DNA from: Nannochloropsis salina CCMP1776
Lineage: Eukaryota; Sar; Eustigmatophyceae; Eustigmatales; Monodopsidaceae
Length of the DNA: 64,000 nucleotides
NCBI GenBank assembly: GCA_004565275.1
Contig: SDOX01000017.1
Span: forward strand, 43,898-107,897
Direction of reading: 5' to 3'
Shown here: positions 33,042-53,363 of the stretch, one piece after another
Layout: each line of letters opens with the position of its first letter
Numbering within the stretch: the stretch's first letter is position 1
Made by a program: the position numbers and the translations under genes
Notes under the pieces: model-generated
Seen by the model: only the letters and a program-made list of their open reading frames with translations
Database searches by the model: none
Told to the model about the DNA's origin: nothing

Positions 33042-34538
33042 GGGGAGGAGGGAGGGCGGGAGGATGGAAGGGGGGAGAAAGGGAGGAAAAGAGAGAGAGA
33101 AGGAGAGAAGAAAGGACGGAGGAGAAATGGAAGGGGAGAGGGAGGGAGGGAGGGAGGGAGGGCTCGCAGTATGCAATGGGTAGATAGCCGGCTTTTGGAG
33201 GATAGCGTGAGAGGAGGGGAGTGGAGAAAAAGCATGTCTCGGGCAATAAAACCAGCAGACGAGCGGACGAGCAATAAGAGACAGAATGTCAAATCGCTGC
33301 TGTATCATTCGGAAAACGCAAAGCCGCTGTACTGTGTGACGAAGGAAGGACCTGGGTGGAGAGACGGACAGGCGGGGAGCGCGAGCAAGGTGGGGGAACC
33401 CCCCACTCCCGAAGGGGGGGATCCGGGAAGAGAGGAGGCCCGTATCTTGGCCCTGCTTGAGGGAAAGCCGGTCAGTGGAGAAAGCCTGAAAAACTGGCGC
33501 GCGTCAAGCTGAGAAATGATGGAAAATGTATGGTAGAGAGGCGACCTGGACGGAAAGGCACGTGAATCGAGAGATGCAGATAGGATCCAGGTTCAAGAAG
33601 GAATGGGGCGTGGGGCGGCATCGAGAAGGGTGACAGCGCCTTTCTTGAAGGGCGGGCCTCGGTGTCCCGAGCGCGCAGGGAGGGAGGGAAGGAGGGAGGA
33701 AGCGAGGAAGGGAGGGAGGTGGTGAGCAAGGGATCAAACAATGGGAGCAATAGGAGAGGACGACACGAGGAGAATGACCAAAAAATATGCGCGTTGGAAA
33801 CTTGGAAAGGCGTCAGTCTCTGGTTTGCTTGCCGTTTTAACTCCTCCCACGGCACCCCTCCCTCCCTTCACGGATGTTCCCCCTCGTTGTCAGTGAGCAT
33901 GCCAGAGTCTTGATGCCCTGCCATTCCCTCACTGCCGGTAGAGGTGGGGACGGAGAACGAGAGCCGGGGCGGTCCCTTTATCTGCACTCATCAATCCCTT
34001 CCTAACCCCCCGAGAGAGTGAGCTCCATTCAAGTGGTCACTGCGACAAAATGATTGATTCATTGTCCCCTAATCCCTGCATCTGCGCGCAGCCTAGAGCG
34101 CTTTTTGTGATCCAGTCTTTACACTTCCCTCTCTTTGCACACTAAACACGGGTGTCGGTCGCGCCTCCCCTCCCTCCCTGCCTCTTTCGGCCCTTCGAGA
34201 CATGCCTGCCCGGACCCTTTCATCGTCCGCACACCCCCTTCCCCCGCTTCCCTCTCGCCTCTCAAGAAAGACCACTTTCCCCCCGTAACTCGATGGCTCT
34301 CCCAAGCAACCTCAAGAAGCTGCTCGTTTGCGGGTGGGATTGCCCTCTTTCACGGACCTGGGGCCGTCCGAGCTGCATCTTTTTCATGTACAGGACGGGT
34401 TATGTATGTGCATGCACAAGTTCGGAATAAACATCACCCATGGAGTAATTACATGCGACAGACAGGAGAGAAGTTGTTCCTTCCCTCTTTTCGATCCCTT
34501 CCCCCTCTCTCCCTCCCTCCGGCTCTCCTTCCCTCCCG
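33042..34538. other. convergent intergenic region (ABCG + / RING-AlgH -)
   Basis: About 1.5 kb. Purine-rich with GGGA tracts at 33040-33165 and 33675-33725. Open frames such as 33171-33512 look compositional. No gene supported. Confidence 0.6.
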
Positions 34539-36173
34539 TCAATCCTCTTGCCGTCGCACCAGCGCAGTCATCAGATCTTCCCATACCTGTACCCCTCCCC
34601 CTCCCTCCCCCTCCTCCCCGTCCTCCTCCAGCGCCAAGCCCAACGCCAGCTCGGACGTCATCTCAGCGTCCATCCCCAGCACGAACCACTCGCCACGTTT
34701 CACCTCCTCCAGAAGCTGCCCCGGGCCCCAACCCGCGTACCCAAAGAAGGCTTTCGCCCGCCCTCGCCCCCCTCCCGCTGCCTCCTCCTCCTCCTCCTCC
34801 TCCTCCTCCTCCTCCTCCTCCTTCTCCTCCTCGGAAGCGCGTGGGGAGGCCAAGGAGGCAGGGGCGGGGAGAGGGAGGACGACGCCCGAGGGGACAGAGG
34901 CCATCTCCAAGGCTTCCAGCGCCCGCCCGCTCTCCTCCACCACATAGATGCCCGTGCCCACCCCGACTTCCCTCCCGCCCTCCCTCCCGCCCTCCCCTCC
35001 CGGTGGGCGATCGTGGAGGACGAGGAGGACGTGGGGCTGGACGGGTCCCCCGCAGAGGAGGCCCCAGGGCGGGAGGCGCCCGGCGAGAGCTGCCAGTTCC
35101 CCAAGGCCGCCCTCCCTTCCCAGAGATCTGCGCCGATCCCTCCCCACAGGCCTCGCCAGCTCGCTCAGAGAGAGCCGTCGGCCCAGCCGCCCGCCCACGA
35201 CCGTGTCCCTCAGGCGCTTGTTTACCACCAGCCCGCGCGAACCCTGCGGGCCGTGCTCGAGGAGGAGGACCAAAGACCGGTGGAAGAGGGAGCCCGATCC
35301 GATCTTCTCGCTGGCGAGCAGGAAGCTGCCCGGGGTCAGGGCGCGAGGATGGGCCGGGCGGGGGCGGGCGGGATGGGGGGGATGCTCCAGGGGGTGGTCG
35401 GGGGGTAGGAGGAAGGGGGAGGGGAGGTAGGAGAAAGCGAGGACGGCCCAGTAGACAAGGACGAAGCAGGGGACGAGGCAGGAGAGGGCGAGGAGGACGA
35501 GGAGCTTCAGGAGCCAGGAGGGGGAGGCGGCGGACTCCAGGGCCACAGAGGCCCCCAACACAGCCTTGTGCACCACCTCGCTCAGACCCATGGGCGCCTC
35601 CACCACCGGCAATGCCCCCCGCGGCGCCTCCTGCGCTCCTGCCCTCCTTCGTGCCGCCGCGTCCGCTGGCCCCTGGCCCTGAGGCATGCTCGCGGCGCCT
35701 CCAGGCACAGCCCTTCGGGTCACGGGGGGGTGGACAAGAGAGTACGAGTCTGTGTAGCTGGCAGCGCACACCCCGCAAGTGAAAGCCCGCAGAGGGTTCG
35801 TGGATGCCATGGCGCTGCGTTGCCAGCGACGGAGGCAGCGAAGATGGATGTATGATTGGGTTCCGGAGCACCTGGTTCGGGGAAGGGGGAGGAAGGGAGG
35901 TAAGGCAGGGCTGTGGACCTCAACACGCTTTCTGATAAAATTTCAATGTTCGATCCCGCGGCCATCTTTTTTTTCCATTGTGACGCACCGACAGGGAGAG
36001 ATGAGAGTTTCCGGCCGTGTGGACTCGAAGCAGACGCGACATATCTTCCTGCTCGGGGCCTCGGGAGAAGGAAGTCTTGAACGCCCAATGGCCAAAGCAG
36101 GCGTGTTTTCATCAGCTACGGACGACTGGAATCGATCATTGAGACCTCTGCGACGGGTCAGAATGGAGGGCAT
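34539..36173 (-). CDS. RING-CH (RINGv) E3-ligase domain fused to a membrane segment and an AlgH/UPF0301 domain
   Basis: Two exons, 35989-36173 and 34539-35871 (phase-2 intron, GTGCGT donor, CGAACCAG acceptor), giving 505 residues. The splice completes a C4HC3 RINGv finger at residues 45-97: KICRVCFES, LISPCRC, SGTQSYIHLRCLRRW and FTCGVC, with Cys45, 48, 61, 63, His71, Cys74, 94 and 97 all present. RINGv domains recruit E2 enzymes and are usually found in membrane-bound MARCH ligases. A hydrophobic helix follows at about 181-211 (WLLKLLVLLALSCLVPCFVL), then from ~242 an AlgH/UPF0301 (DUF179) domain: PGSFLLASEKIG, LVLLLEHGPQGSRGLVVN, CGGPV and FFGYAGWGPGQLLEEVKRG. A poly-Glu insert encoded by TCC repeats at about 34780-34830 interrupts the AlgH domain. 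AlgH proteins are plastid or bacterial proteins of unclear function. I know of no protein with this domain order. The join rests on phase and on reconstruction of a complete finger. Confidence 0.82.
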
Positions 36174-37121
36174 GATCGGACATGCACCTGCCTGTATGCG
36201 GGATTTCAAAGTCTGAGTTCAAAATTCGGGAGAGCTGCTTTGAGAATATGACCAATCCTAAGAAAGGCTTTTCACCACTCGACACAGACTTATGGAAAAA
36301 AATAGTGCTTTTCTAAAGGTAGGCTTAAACCGTGTGGTTCACTGGGGCCTGAAAGAATAGGTGGGATGGAAAGGTAAGCGAAATTGCCTTCAAGGTCGGC
36401 TTGGCTTGAGGAAGGCTGCTGCAGAGCCAGCAGCGCAATTAATTAGCAGGCTTCAGGGACCAAATTCGAGTGAAAATCACAATAAAGCTACCATTCCATG
36501 TGTTGTCCACCTACACCCTCCCTCCTTCCTCAAAATGGAATGCGACGTGGCTGGTCGAGTGTCCGGCGTTTCCTTTCCTGCCCCAGGCCGCTTCAGCGAC
36601 GGCCTCTGGCAACCTCGGTAACGCCTCTGACGCCCGCTAATGTGCCTCCTCCGTTCGCGGCTCGCGTGAGATAAAGGCTGGGAATCACGAATGGTCGTCA
36701 TCCTAGCCGCCTACTGTGCTCTGAGAGAGAGTGTGTGGCACGTGCTGGTGTCTGTGCATGAATGTGGTGCTTAGATGGCGCTGGGACCGACGACTCACGA
36801 AAGCCGCCCTCAGCACCACTCACTGCGTCCTTCTTCTTATCTTCCTCTTTCTGCCCCTCCGTGCCCTCCTGCCTTCATTTGAGTCCGACGCTTGCTTGCG
36901 CCTCCATGGCCGTTTTGTGATCCTTTAAAAGACATTGCTTCCCACAAAGCGGTACACGATGTTTACAAGGCTGTTGTCCTGGCACTTCCCAGGAGACATT
37001 CCTAGTGATGAGGAATGACCGAGCAGAGAACTTCGACGTAGCATCACCACCACGATTCACAGCCTCCCGACACTTCACTAATAGGGCGTTGCACCACACA
37101 GCGACGACAACAAGCTACAGG
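36174..37121. promoter_or_regulatory. divergent intergenic region (RING-AlgH - / Bfr1 +)
   Basis: About 950 bases between start codons. Moderately A/T-rich at 36220-36500. No recognisable gene or named promoter element; it must hold both promoters. Confidence 0.5.
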
Positions 37122-38808
37122 ATGACCAACTCCACCGAGGTGACAGAGACGCCCGCTGCGGCCGAGGCCGAAGAGGCGGTTCCCAAGGTGGGTTTGAATT
37201 CTCCTGCGGTTTTCGCGGCCCTCTGCAGCCCACCGAGCCGTCAACTCATGCCCGACACCCCCACCCTTTTCATGTCAGGCTCCCAAGGCCACACCCTCCA
37301 CGACTCCCGCCCGCCCGGACAGGCGGGCTCTGGACAAGGCGGTTTCTGCGCTTCAGTCGGAAATCGATTCCTTGAACGAGCAGATCGCGGGCTACGACAA
37401 GCAGATAGAGGAGGTGAAGAAAAAAATTGACGTGGCCATGGCCGCGCGTTCAGGAGAACAAGACGAGCTGAGCAAGGAGCGTGCCAAGCGGGATACTATC
37501 AAGGCGGAGCTGGACAAATTGAAGGGCGAGAAGGACGCTCTCTCCAGCGAGTTCGACCGCCTCAAAGGCAAACTCGACTCGGCCATGGACGCGAGCAAGA
37601 GCGCCAAGTCTCAGATGAAGTTCCGCACGGTGGAGGAGATCAACGCAGAGATGGCTCGTCTGAACAAGCTGCAGAGCACCACTAGCATGGTCCTGTCGGA
37701 AGAGAAGAAGCTGGTGAAGGAGCTAGAGAGCCTGCGCGCGCAGAAGCGGCAGCTCTCCGCCTTGGGGGCCTCGGAGGGTCTGATCAAGAACGACAAGGAG
37801 GAGCGCGCCCGGCTCCAGGCGTCATTGAAGGCGAAGAGGGACGAGGTCAACGAGTGCTTCGGTCGGCTCACGGCGCAGCGGGAGGTGTGCGACAAGACGC
37901 AGGCCAAGGAGAACGGGGGGGAGGGCGGGAAGAAGGGCTTGGTCCCCACCCTGCACGACCAGCGGAACGCGATCTGGAAGAAGAAATCGGAGGCGATCAC
38001 GCAGATTAAGGCGCTGCGGGAGCAGGTGAAGGAGAAGTGGGAGGAGTTCAAAGGCGCGCGCAAGGAGTGGGAGGCCCACATGGAGGAGGAGAGGAAAGTG
38101 CGGGAGGCGGAGCGCAAGGCGCGGCAGGAGGAATGGGAGAGGAAGATGGAGGAAGAGGAGGCCAAGAAGGTGCCCTACGAGGAGGAGATGGCGCTCTGCG
38201 ACTACTTGGTGAACTACTTGAAGCAGAACTTCCTGACTGAGAAGGAAGAGCCGGTGGTGGCGGCGGCGGGCCCCACCACCCCGGCCGCCGCGTTCGAGCA
38301 CGAGGGGATGACGTTGCAGGCGTTCAGGAGGGAGGACGAGGAGGAGGAACAGTGGGCGGGGGGCAAGAAGAAGAAGGAGAAGAAGCAGGGCGGGGAGGGG
38401 GGTAGGAAAGGGAAGGGGGGCGGGAAGAAGGATACGCTGGCGCACTCCCCGGAGCTCCTCGCCTCGTTTGCTCTCCTCAAGCTGGACGCACCCAGCAAGG
38501 CGACAGGCGTGGAAGCAGCGGTCGTGGCTTTGAAGGAGAAGAAGGAGTGGTACTCAGTGCAGCCCCGACCTGAGAAGAAGAAGGCGGCCAAGACGGAGGA
38601 GGGCGCAGGGGCCGAGGGGGAGGAGGCGGTCAAGGAGGAGGGAGGGGCGGGGGACGCGGGGGCGAACAGGGGCAAGGGCGGGAGGGGAGAGGGAGGGAAG
38701 GGGAAGGGGAAGGGTGAGAAGAAGCAGCCCAAGGAGTTCAAGCGCTCGGAGGACGACTTTCCCTCCCTGGGGGCCGCAATGGCGGCGCCGGCGGTGGCGC
38801 GAGCGTAG
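37122..38808 (+). CDS. Bfr1-like (nuclear segregation protein) coiled-coil protein
   Basis: Two exons, 37122-37187 (22 codons, phase 0) and 37279-38808, giving 531 residues. The order of blocks matches the Bfr1 family: an N-terminal coiled coil (LQSEIDSLNEQIAGYDKQIE), then FRTVEEINAEMARLNKL, SEEKKLVKELESLRAQKRQL, then QRNAIWKKKSEAITQIKALR and a long Arg/Glu helix (about 38040-38170). Yeast Bfr1 associates with polysomes and mRNP complexes at the ER; related proteins behave as RNA-associated factors. The C-terminal third is disordered and charged and ends in SEDDFPSLGAA; DFPSLG-like peptides recur at the ends of translation-linked proteins. ATG 37122 was chosen over an upstream in-frame ATG (37005) because the latter adds non-conserved leader. 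Confidence 0.8.
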
Positions 38809-40042
38809 GCTTGAGCAGCCTGGGGGGGGGATACTAGGGGAGTTGTGGTTTGATTTTGGCTCTTTCAGTTCTTTGTGTGAGAAGAAGATGAAATGGAATG
38901 TAAAAGGGCATCGAGGACGGGGCCAGGAGGTTGTGGGCGTCTCGCCCAGGAGGGGGGATGGGAGGGCGATGGAGGGGGAGGAGGAGGGAAGGGGGTAAAG
39001 AAGTGCATGGGCACCCAGGCCTAGATTGAGGGTTGATGTTCAGACCCCGGAATGCTGGGGAGAAAGATGGGTAGAAGACGTGGTTGGGGAGGTGGAGGGC
39101 CAGCACATGGAGCAGGAAAATGAGGGGAAGCTTTCGAGAGGGTGGCGGCCACCAAGAGGCTCTCCGTGATCAGGGACGGGAGCGAGAGAGGTGAGGGAGA
39201 CGGCGCGCATGGAGCTGTGTGGATGGATTTATACGTGAGAAGTAGGAGCTTGGAGGCCATGAGACGCGCTGTTAGGGAACGTCGCAGGGATCCCAAGGCG
39301 TTCGGCATGGGGCGAGAAGAAGGATAAGGGGGGGGGAGGCATGTGACGCCCCCCCCTGTCTGGGAAAAGGAAGAAGTAGAAAGAACCAGGGAGGTTGAGG
39401 AGTGAGATATTTTTCAGTGAGTTAATTCGCGGTTGAAGATTCGGACACGGAAAAAAAAGAGCAGTAACACGGGTGTCCACACGGGAGTGGAAGCCACTGA
39501 AAGGCCGTCGTCGAGGTCGACAATCTTCAGGGAGATCCGCGAGCAGACCCTGTGTGGAGGAATGGTCAGGGTGGCAAAGGAGGGGTGAGGGTAGAGCGTG
39601 CATGCTTAGCAGCGAGCGACCGAGGCTCGGATGTAGGGGGAGGGGGTTGACGCGGAGATCCCTGTCAGGGCCTTTTCCCTCTTGGAGGAAACAGGGATGT
39701 GAGAGAGCGAGGGGGGGATACACGCACGGTGGTAGCGGAAATGGGCGGAAAGAAAGCGTGCTGGCCGGCATAGGCCATGCAAGACATAAAACCCCACGTC
39801 TTTGGTGGTCAGGCTGATACTCTCGTTTTAATTTTGCATCTTTCTGGGAGGGTGCGGCTTTGTCGCCGCCCGCTCCCCTCGCTGTGGACAGATTCACATC
39901 CCTAAGACCCTATTACTACAAGAGGAGATAAGAGCCATCTCCGGACCATCCTCGACTGCTTTGCTTTTATGGACATGAGCATATGTACAGGCTTTCGACG
40001 CACTTCTCTCGCGTGCCCACTTACTTCTCCAGAACATGGGCA
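38809..40042. other. convergent intergenic region (Bfr1 + / SWR1 -)
   Basis: About 1.2 kb, G-rich and purine-rich on the plus strand at 38930-39330. Open frames such as plus 39473-39817 and minus 39229-39897 have no recognisable features. No gene supported. Confidence 0.6.
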
Positions 40043-48757
<8,715 letters not shown>

Positions 48758-49335
48758 CAGATGTACGAAGTTTTGTAGTCACCCAGGCTTTTAACCGTGG
48801 CTGCTGCTCCTGTTGCTGGTGTCGAATAGCGTTCCACCAATTGCAGCCACACAGGAATGTGTGACGCAGCTCACGCCCACTCAAGCGTGTCCGCCTACAA
48901 TATACGTGAGAGAGAGAGAGGTGAGCATTTAAATCCAATGAACTCTATTATTCTTGAAAGCCGCTGGGACCCGTGCAAGGAGGAATACGGGAGGGCAAGC
49001 GAACAGAGGCAGGGGCAGGAGCGAGCGAGCGGAGAGAAGGGACGGGAGGTTTTTGGGTGAGCTGCTGAGATGGTGATATCAATGGTGCACGTCCACCGCA
49101 ACAGAAGACCCTTGGCTTGAAAGTCTCAACGCTAGTATACAGTCATTTGTGTCGGTCAGATGTGGCCTGCATACGCGAGCCGCCACAGAAAGATGTACAG
49201 AACGCACTTAAAGAAGGGACAAGCAAGCAAACACCTCGATGATGTTTTGTTTTTGCTCTTTTTTCCTTTGTACAAGAGTCTCTAACCTCCTAAAATCATC
49301 ACGGGGATCGACAATTATTTTGAATTCCTGTCTGT
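48758..49335. other. intergenic, 5' flank of the SWR1-like gene
   Basis: About 580 bases, mixed composition with a short GA repeat at 48910. It holds the SWR1 promoter and the 3' end of the ECHDC1-like gene. No gene seen. Confidence 0.6.
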
Positions 49336-50869
49336 TCAACGCTTTTTATCTGCGGCTATTCTCTCTTTGGCGGTGGCAAGGGCATGCTTGTTTGCCGCGC
49401 TCCCCCATGTTGTCTGAAAAGCCCCCAGTTCCACTTCTCGAGCGCGATCCCAAGTCAAATCTTCCGCAGCGACGCCATATTTAATAGCACGTAAGGACTC
49501 TGTTCAGTCATTTGGGGGGGAAAGGAGGCAGGGATCCCTGATTTTCATAAAATATTTTACGACAAGGGTTGTGATGAAACGAAGTGTCAAAGAAAGACGG
49601 GCAGGTTAACGGACCAGTGGTATGTCGAAGAAACGGGACAAGAAACTCCCAGGCGGCATGCTGGACATCCACCTTCTCGTCACACACCACGTCCACCAAG
49701 CCCATGCCCTTGGCGGTGCTCGCGTCCAAGGGCTTAGCGGTCCCCAGGACATGGAGAGTCTTCTGACGACCTACCAACTGCAATGGGAACAGCGATCGGA
49801 GGGAAAAGCCGTCAGAAAATTATGGTACACTGTGCCTACTTTGGTTCTCGGAAAGAGAACATTGAAATAAAAGCCGACGAAATACGTGTGAGGCCCATTT
49901 CCCACCGCCCTACCTTGACAAGGCGGGAGGTGCCGCCCCAGCCGCAGCTCACTCCCATTCGACTTTGCACAAATTGCATTTTGGCCCTAGGAGACATGAC
50001 TCGGAAATCGGTACTGGTAGCTAGCTCCGCACCTCCACCCATCGCCGGTCCTCCGATGGCTGCTACAGATATTAGGGGTGAACGCCTAGCAGGTGATAAG
50101 GATGATTACGACATGGCACTGCACTCCGCATTCGTCACTACAGGTGGTCGATATGCCTTACCGAAGTCTTGTAAGGGTATCAGTCATCAGCTCAGCCATC
50201 AGCACGCCCTCCTCGGGGGTAGCAATTGATGATGCCAGGTGGAAGTCGGCGCCCGCGCAAAATGAGGTCCCTTCGCTACTCAGGATGAGTGCGCAGCAAT
50301 CCCTAAATTTGTTGTTTTCTATCGGGACATTCAATTCCCTTGAAATATCACTTAAGGTCATCATCATTTTGCCCGTCAGGCTGTTTCTGAGGGCGGAAGA
50401 GATGGAAGGTTCTCAGCCATGAGAACCCTACATGTGCCTACAGGCTCTAAGATTTAGGGCAACAGACCTGCTCTTGGAATTTTTAATGATGAGTTCCAGA
50501 ACGCGGTCATCGTGGTCACTCCGCTTGAGCTCGATCTATTTCGTATCAATGAGAAGGGGTTGATTTAAATGTGTCAAGAACGTGACCGGCCTACTCATAA
50601 TTTTACGTCACTTGCATTCCCCCACCTACATAGCCGCTTGAGTCGCCGGCCGAACGCAATTTCTCCTGAAAAGCTGTGATGTCTACGTTCTCCTCCTTTG
50701 CACATGCGGTTGGAGTCAGCGCTGCGACAATCTTGGAGAAGGGAGCAATAGAGGATAAATGACGGAGTCGGCTTGCAGAAGGGGTAGCCACACTTAAACC
50801 AGAGCACCATCGCTTGAAAGCGACCTGCCGTCCCAATAGTAGCCCGCAGTGCAAGGCTTGAGGTGTCAT
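49336..50869 (-). CDS. ECHDC1: ECHDC1-like enoyl-CoA hydratase family protein (ethylmalonyl-CoA decarboxylase type)
   Basis: Six exons, each with consensus borders: 50612-50869, 50468-50535, 50162-50386, 49914-50085, 49615-49777 and 49336-49499, giving 349 residues. The phases all fit and the product aligns from end to end with human ECHDC1: VLELIIKNSKSR|NSLTGKMM, ALILSSEGTSFCAGADFHLA, ATPEEGVLMAELMTDTLTRL, SPLISVAAIGGPAMGGGAEL, DFRVMSPRAKMQFV, MGVSCGWGGTSRLVK and the C-terminal GAFQTTWGSAANKHALA. The oxyanion-hole segments (SFCAGADF and GGPAMGGG) are intact. Human ECHDC1 destroys ethylmalonyl- and methylmalonyl-CoA made by mistake by acetyl-CoA carboxylase, a metabolite-repair role. The N-terminal ~60 residues are basic and Ser/Ala-rich and may be a mitochondrial presequence. 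The last exon is too short to stand out as an open frame. Its donor partner (CTG|GTCCGT) is weak. Confidence 0.88.
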
Positions 50870-51878
50870 ACCCTTGGCGATTGAGATGTCTAGAGATATC
50901 CGTGATCACGCAGGTGAGTCCAAGAAGAGCACTCTCACTTGTCTTTCTGTTCTGCGCTGCAAGACCTGGCGAGCGCAAGTAATGCGACACGTCGCCATTA
51001 AGGAGCGAGTCTCGTCCGGCGACTGACGGACAAAGTGGATTCCGATTCCGGACACCCGGAACTTCTGCGACTTGTACTCGCCTTCCTTTCCCGATTTATT
51101 CGCTATCGCTGCAAAATACTTGTACCGCTTAAGCATTTGGAATCTGTCACTTATGTTAATCTCTTTGGATGCACTTGTCGACGAGCACTGAGCAACAATT
51201 AAATGTCGAGCTTACTTTTTCGCGTCCCACGTGAAACCGTTGTTTCGCTGGCAAAGGCCCGCTTGGGGGGGGGGATAACTTTTGAGTGGCGATTTCGCTG
51301 TGGTATTAAGTTCTGAAAGAATGTAGGTTAAGGATACTTTTCTAAAAGCCCTTTCACATCTCGATTTTCAAACCATGCGGTTGCTCATGGGACTGTGAGA
51401 GACTACCTCGCTGTTCTTCTCGATGAACAAACGCGGTCTCCAGTATCCTATGAGAAAGCGTTAAAAATTACTAGAGAAAATTTTCAAACATTGATAGCTA
51501 GTAAGAACTAAATCCAATAAGCAAGGAGTAGGGTAGTACTGAGAACTCGCAGATCCGACTACTTTCAGATCTTCAATTTCTCCTCTCGAGCTGAATATCG
51601 TCATACAGATTGGCTTGAAATACATACTAACACGATATCTTTTTGTGTGACGTTAGAGGGCCCCCAAAAAGTTCTCTGGATCAGCATCGAACATTGCATT
51701 GTTGATTTTTGACGTATTAGACATGTCGTTGCTTGATAATAGGCCCTTTCGTACTCCTCACGTTTACTTGCTGATTGTTCTTCTGAACCTTTCTTCCTGG
51801 CGCTTTGCTTAGATCCGTCACTTTCCTATCTCTCTATATGTCATGGGATGGCGGCGATCTGTTAGCGGGCTTTTTCAG
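50870..51878. other. A/T-rich intergenic region
   Basis: About 1 kb, falling to low GC from 51150 onward. A minus-strand open frame at 50906-51136 has no support. Nothing recognised. Confidence 0.6.
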
Positions 51879-53363
51879 CTATATTCTATGATGAAATATG
51901 TCCCAAATGTCTACATACTCATCATCGCTACAACTGTCAGACTCATGCTCTAATTTCTGTGCTCCGATTTTTTTATTACCAGCACATTCACCTGCACCTG
52001 TGATGCTTGAGCAAGAATCTCGCATTCGATAGTAGCTGGTCGCAACCCCTTTCGCAGATTGTGCCGACATTTCAGTATGCCAGCTGCTTTTAATATCGTC
52101 CAAATCACAACGTTCATGAGGAATTCGACAAGCACCAGAATCTGGTGAAGGATTGTACATTGGAGGCCTTAACGACCTGTCTTCACAGACCTGAAGGGAT
52201 CTGTTTTTTACGTTCCGTGTAACAACGATGGATTCGTCTCCTAAGTCCTGGACATCCTTCATGACCTGTAGAATGGCATCTTGACTTTGATTTTTGAGTG
52301 TAAAGAGCTCCCTTTCATACTCTTTCTCAAGCATTAACATTTCCATTTCGTGGTGGGCATCCACGTTGACCTGAAGTAGCTTGGAGAAAATCGCGCTAGC
52401 TTCAATCTGCTTTTTTTTGCTTTTATTCATCATATCTACTTCAGCGATATAATGCGGATGGTCAACTGTGGAGGTGGGCACGAAACCAGGATGCGTATCA
52501 CATGCGCAGCAGAACAAGGTGAAGTACGAAATGGGGAAAAGGAGGAGACAACAGAAGGCGTACTTCAAGACATACCGGTTAACATTGGCAAAGACTCCTC
52601 GGGTACCAAGTAGGTATAATATGAACCATTGAATGCAGCCTCAACACATGCTTTTCCACTTTTTTTGTACAATTCTGTCGGTATTTTAAAGAAGAACTTG
52701 GCTTAAAACTAAAGTTCTAAGACTGAAACATGAGCGAATGTACTTACGGCCAGACTCCGACGATAAAAAAACTGATCCTTCTATCAGCTGACTTCTGTTC
52801 CCAGCATCGCTTGTGGGAACTTCGACAGGAATTTTGATCCAATCATCAATTTTGTCATGGGCACAGCGAGTTGAGCGGCGCAAATGTTTGTCGTTCTGCA
52901 CAGAAAAGGAGAGGATAGTCAGGGTCCTTATTGCGCCTTTGCTGTATCAAAAATATAACGCGAGGCTTACCATCGATTGGCACTCGAAACTTCTGCCAGA
53001 ATCTTTGACACCAGTCTCTGGCGTGTTCAAAGACCGCCTTCTGCCACCATGTTGTTTCAGGGATGAGGTTTGCGACAAAAGCTTAAATAGCCTCTCGCTT
53101 CGCGCTGTATTACCCTGAAAACTGCCACGAAGACTGCTCAAACCTCGCTTGTGGAACTATATAGAATTTAATTTGACGAATTTGACAGACAAAAGGTTAG
53201 ACACTTCATTGAAATATAAAATGCAGTGAAGTGTAAAGATGGGACGCATTACACAACTCACCTTGTTTGTGACGAACCTTCCATCACTTTTGTTATTATG
53301 CGACAGTCTTTTACCTCCGTCCTTCATTCTCTCCGAAGTACTGATTACCATTGCATTTCCCAA
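51879..53363 (-). CDS. unrecognised protein, member A of a two-copy local family
   Basis: Five exons: 53262-53363, 52971-53114, 52748-52895, 52576-52674 and 51879-52465, giving 359 residues; phases agree throughout and donors are GTGAGT, GTAAGC, GTAAGT and GTATGT. The middle (KHLRRSTR, IDDWIKIPV, GSVFLSSESG, then LVPEESLPML) aligns without gaps over about 80 residues with the gene at 62941-64000, and the 99-nt exon 52576-52674 has the same length and phase there. A coiled-coil-like segment follows (about 52310-52430, HHEMEMLMLEKEYEREL), then a polar tail with an acidic cluster (SDSCSDDEYVDIW). No known domain was recognised. It sits in A/T-rich DNA unlike most of the window. The first exon is the least certain. 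Confidence 0.7.

Noticed and set aside
34328-35782. Long plus-strand open frames opposite the RING-AlgH gene
   Set aside because: Pro/Ser/Arg-rich mirror of the GC-rich coding strand; no domain, and the minus strand carries two conserved domains.
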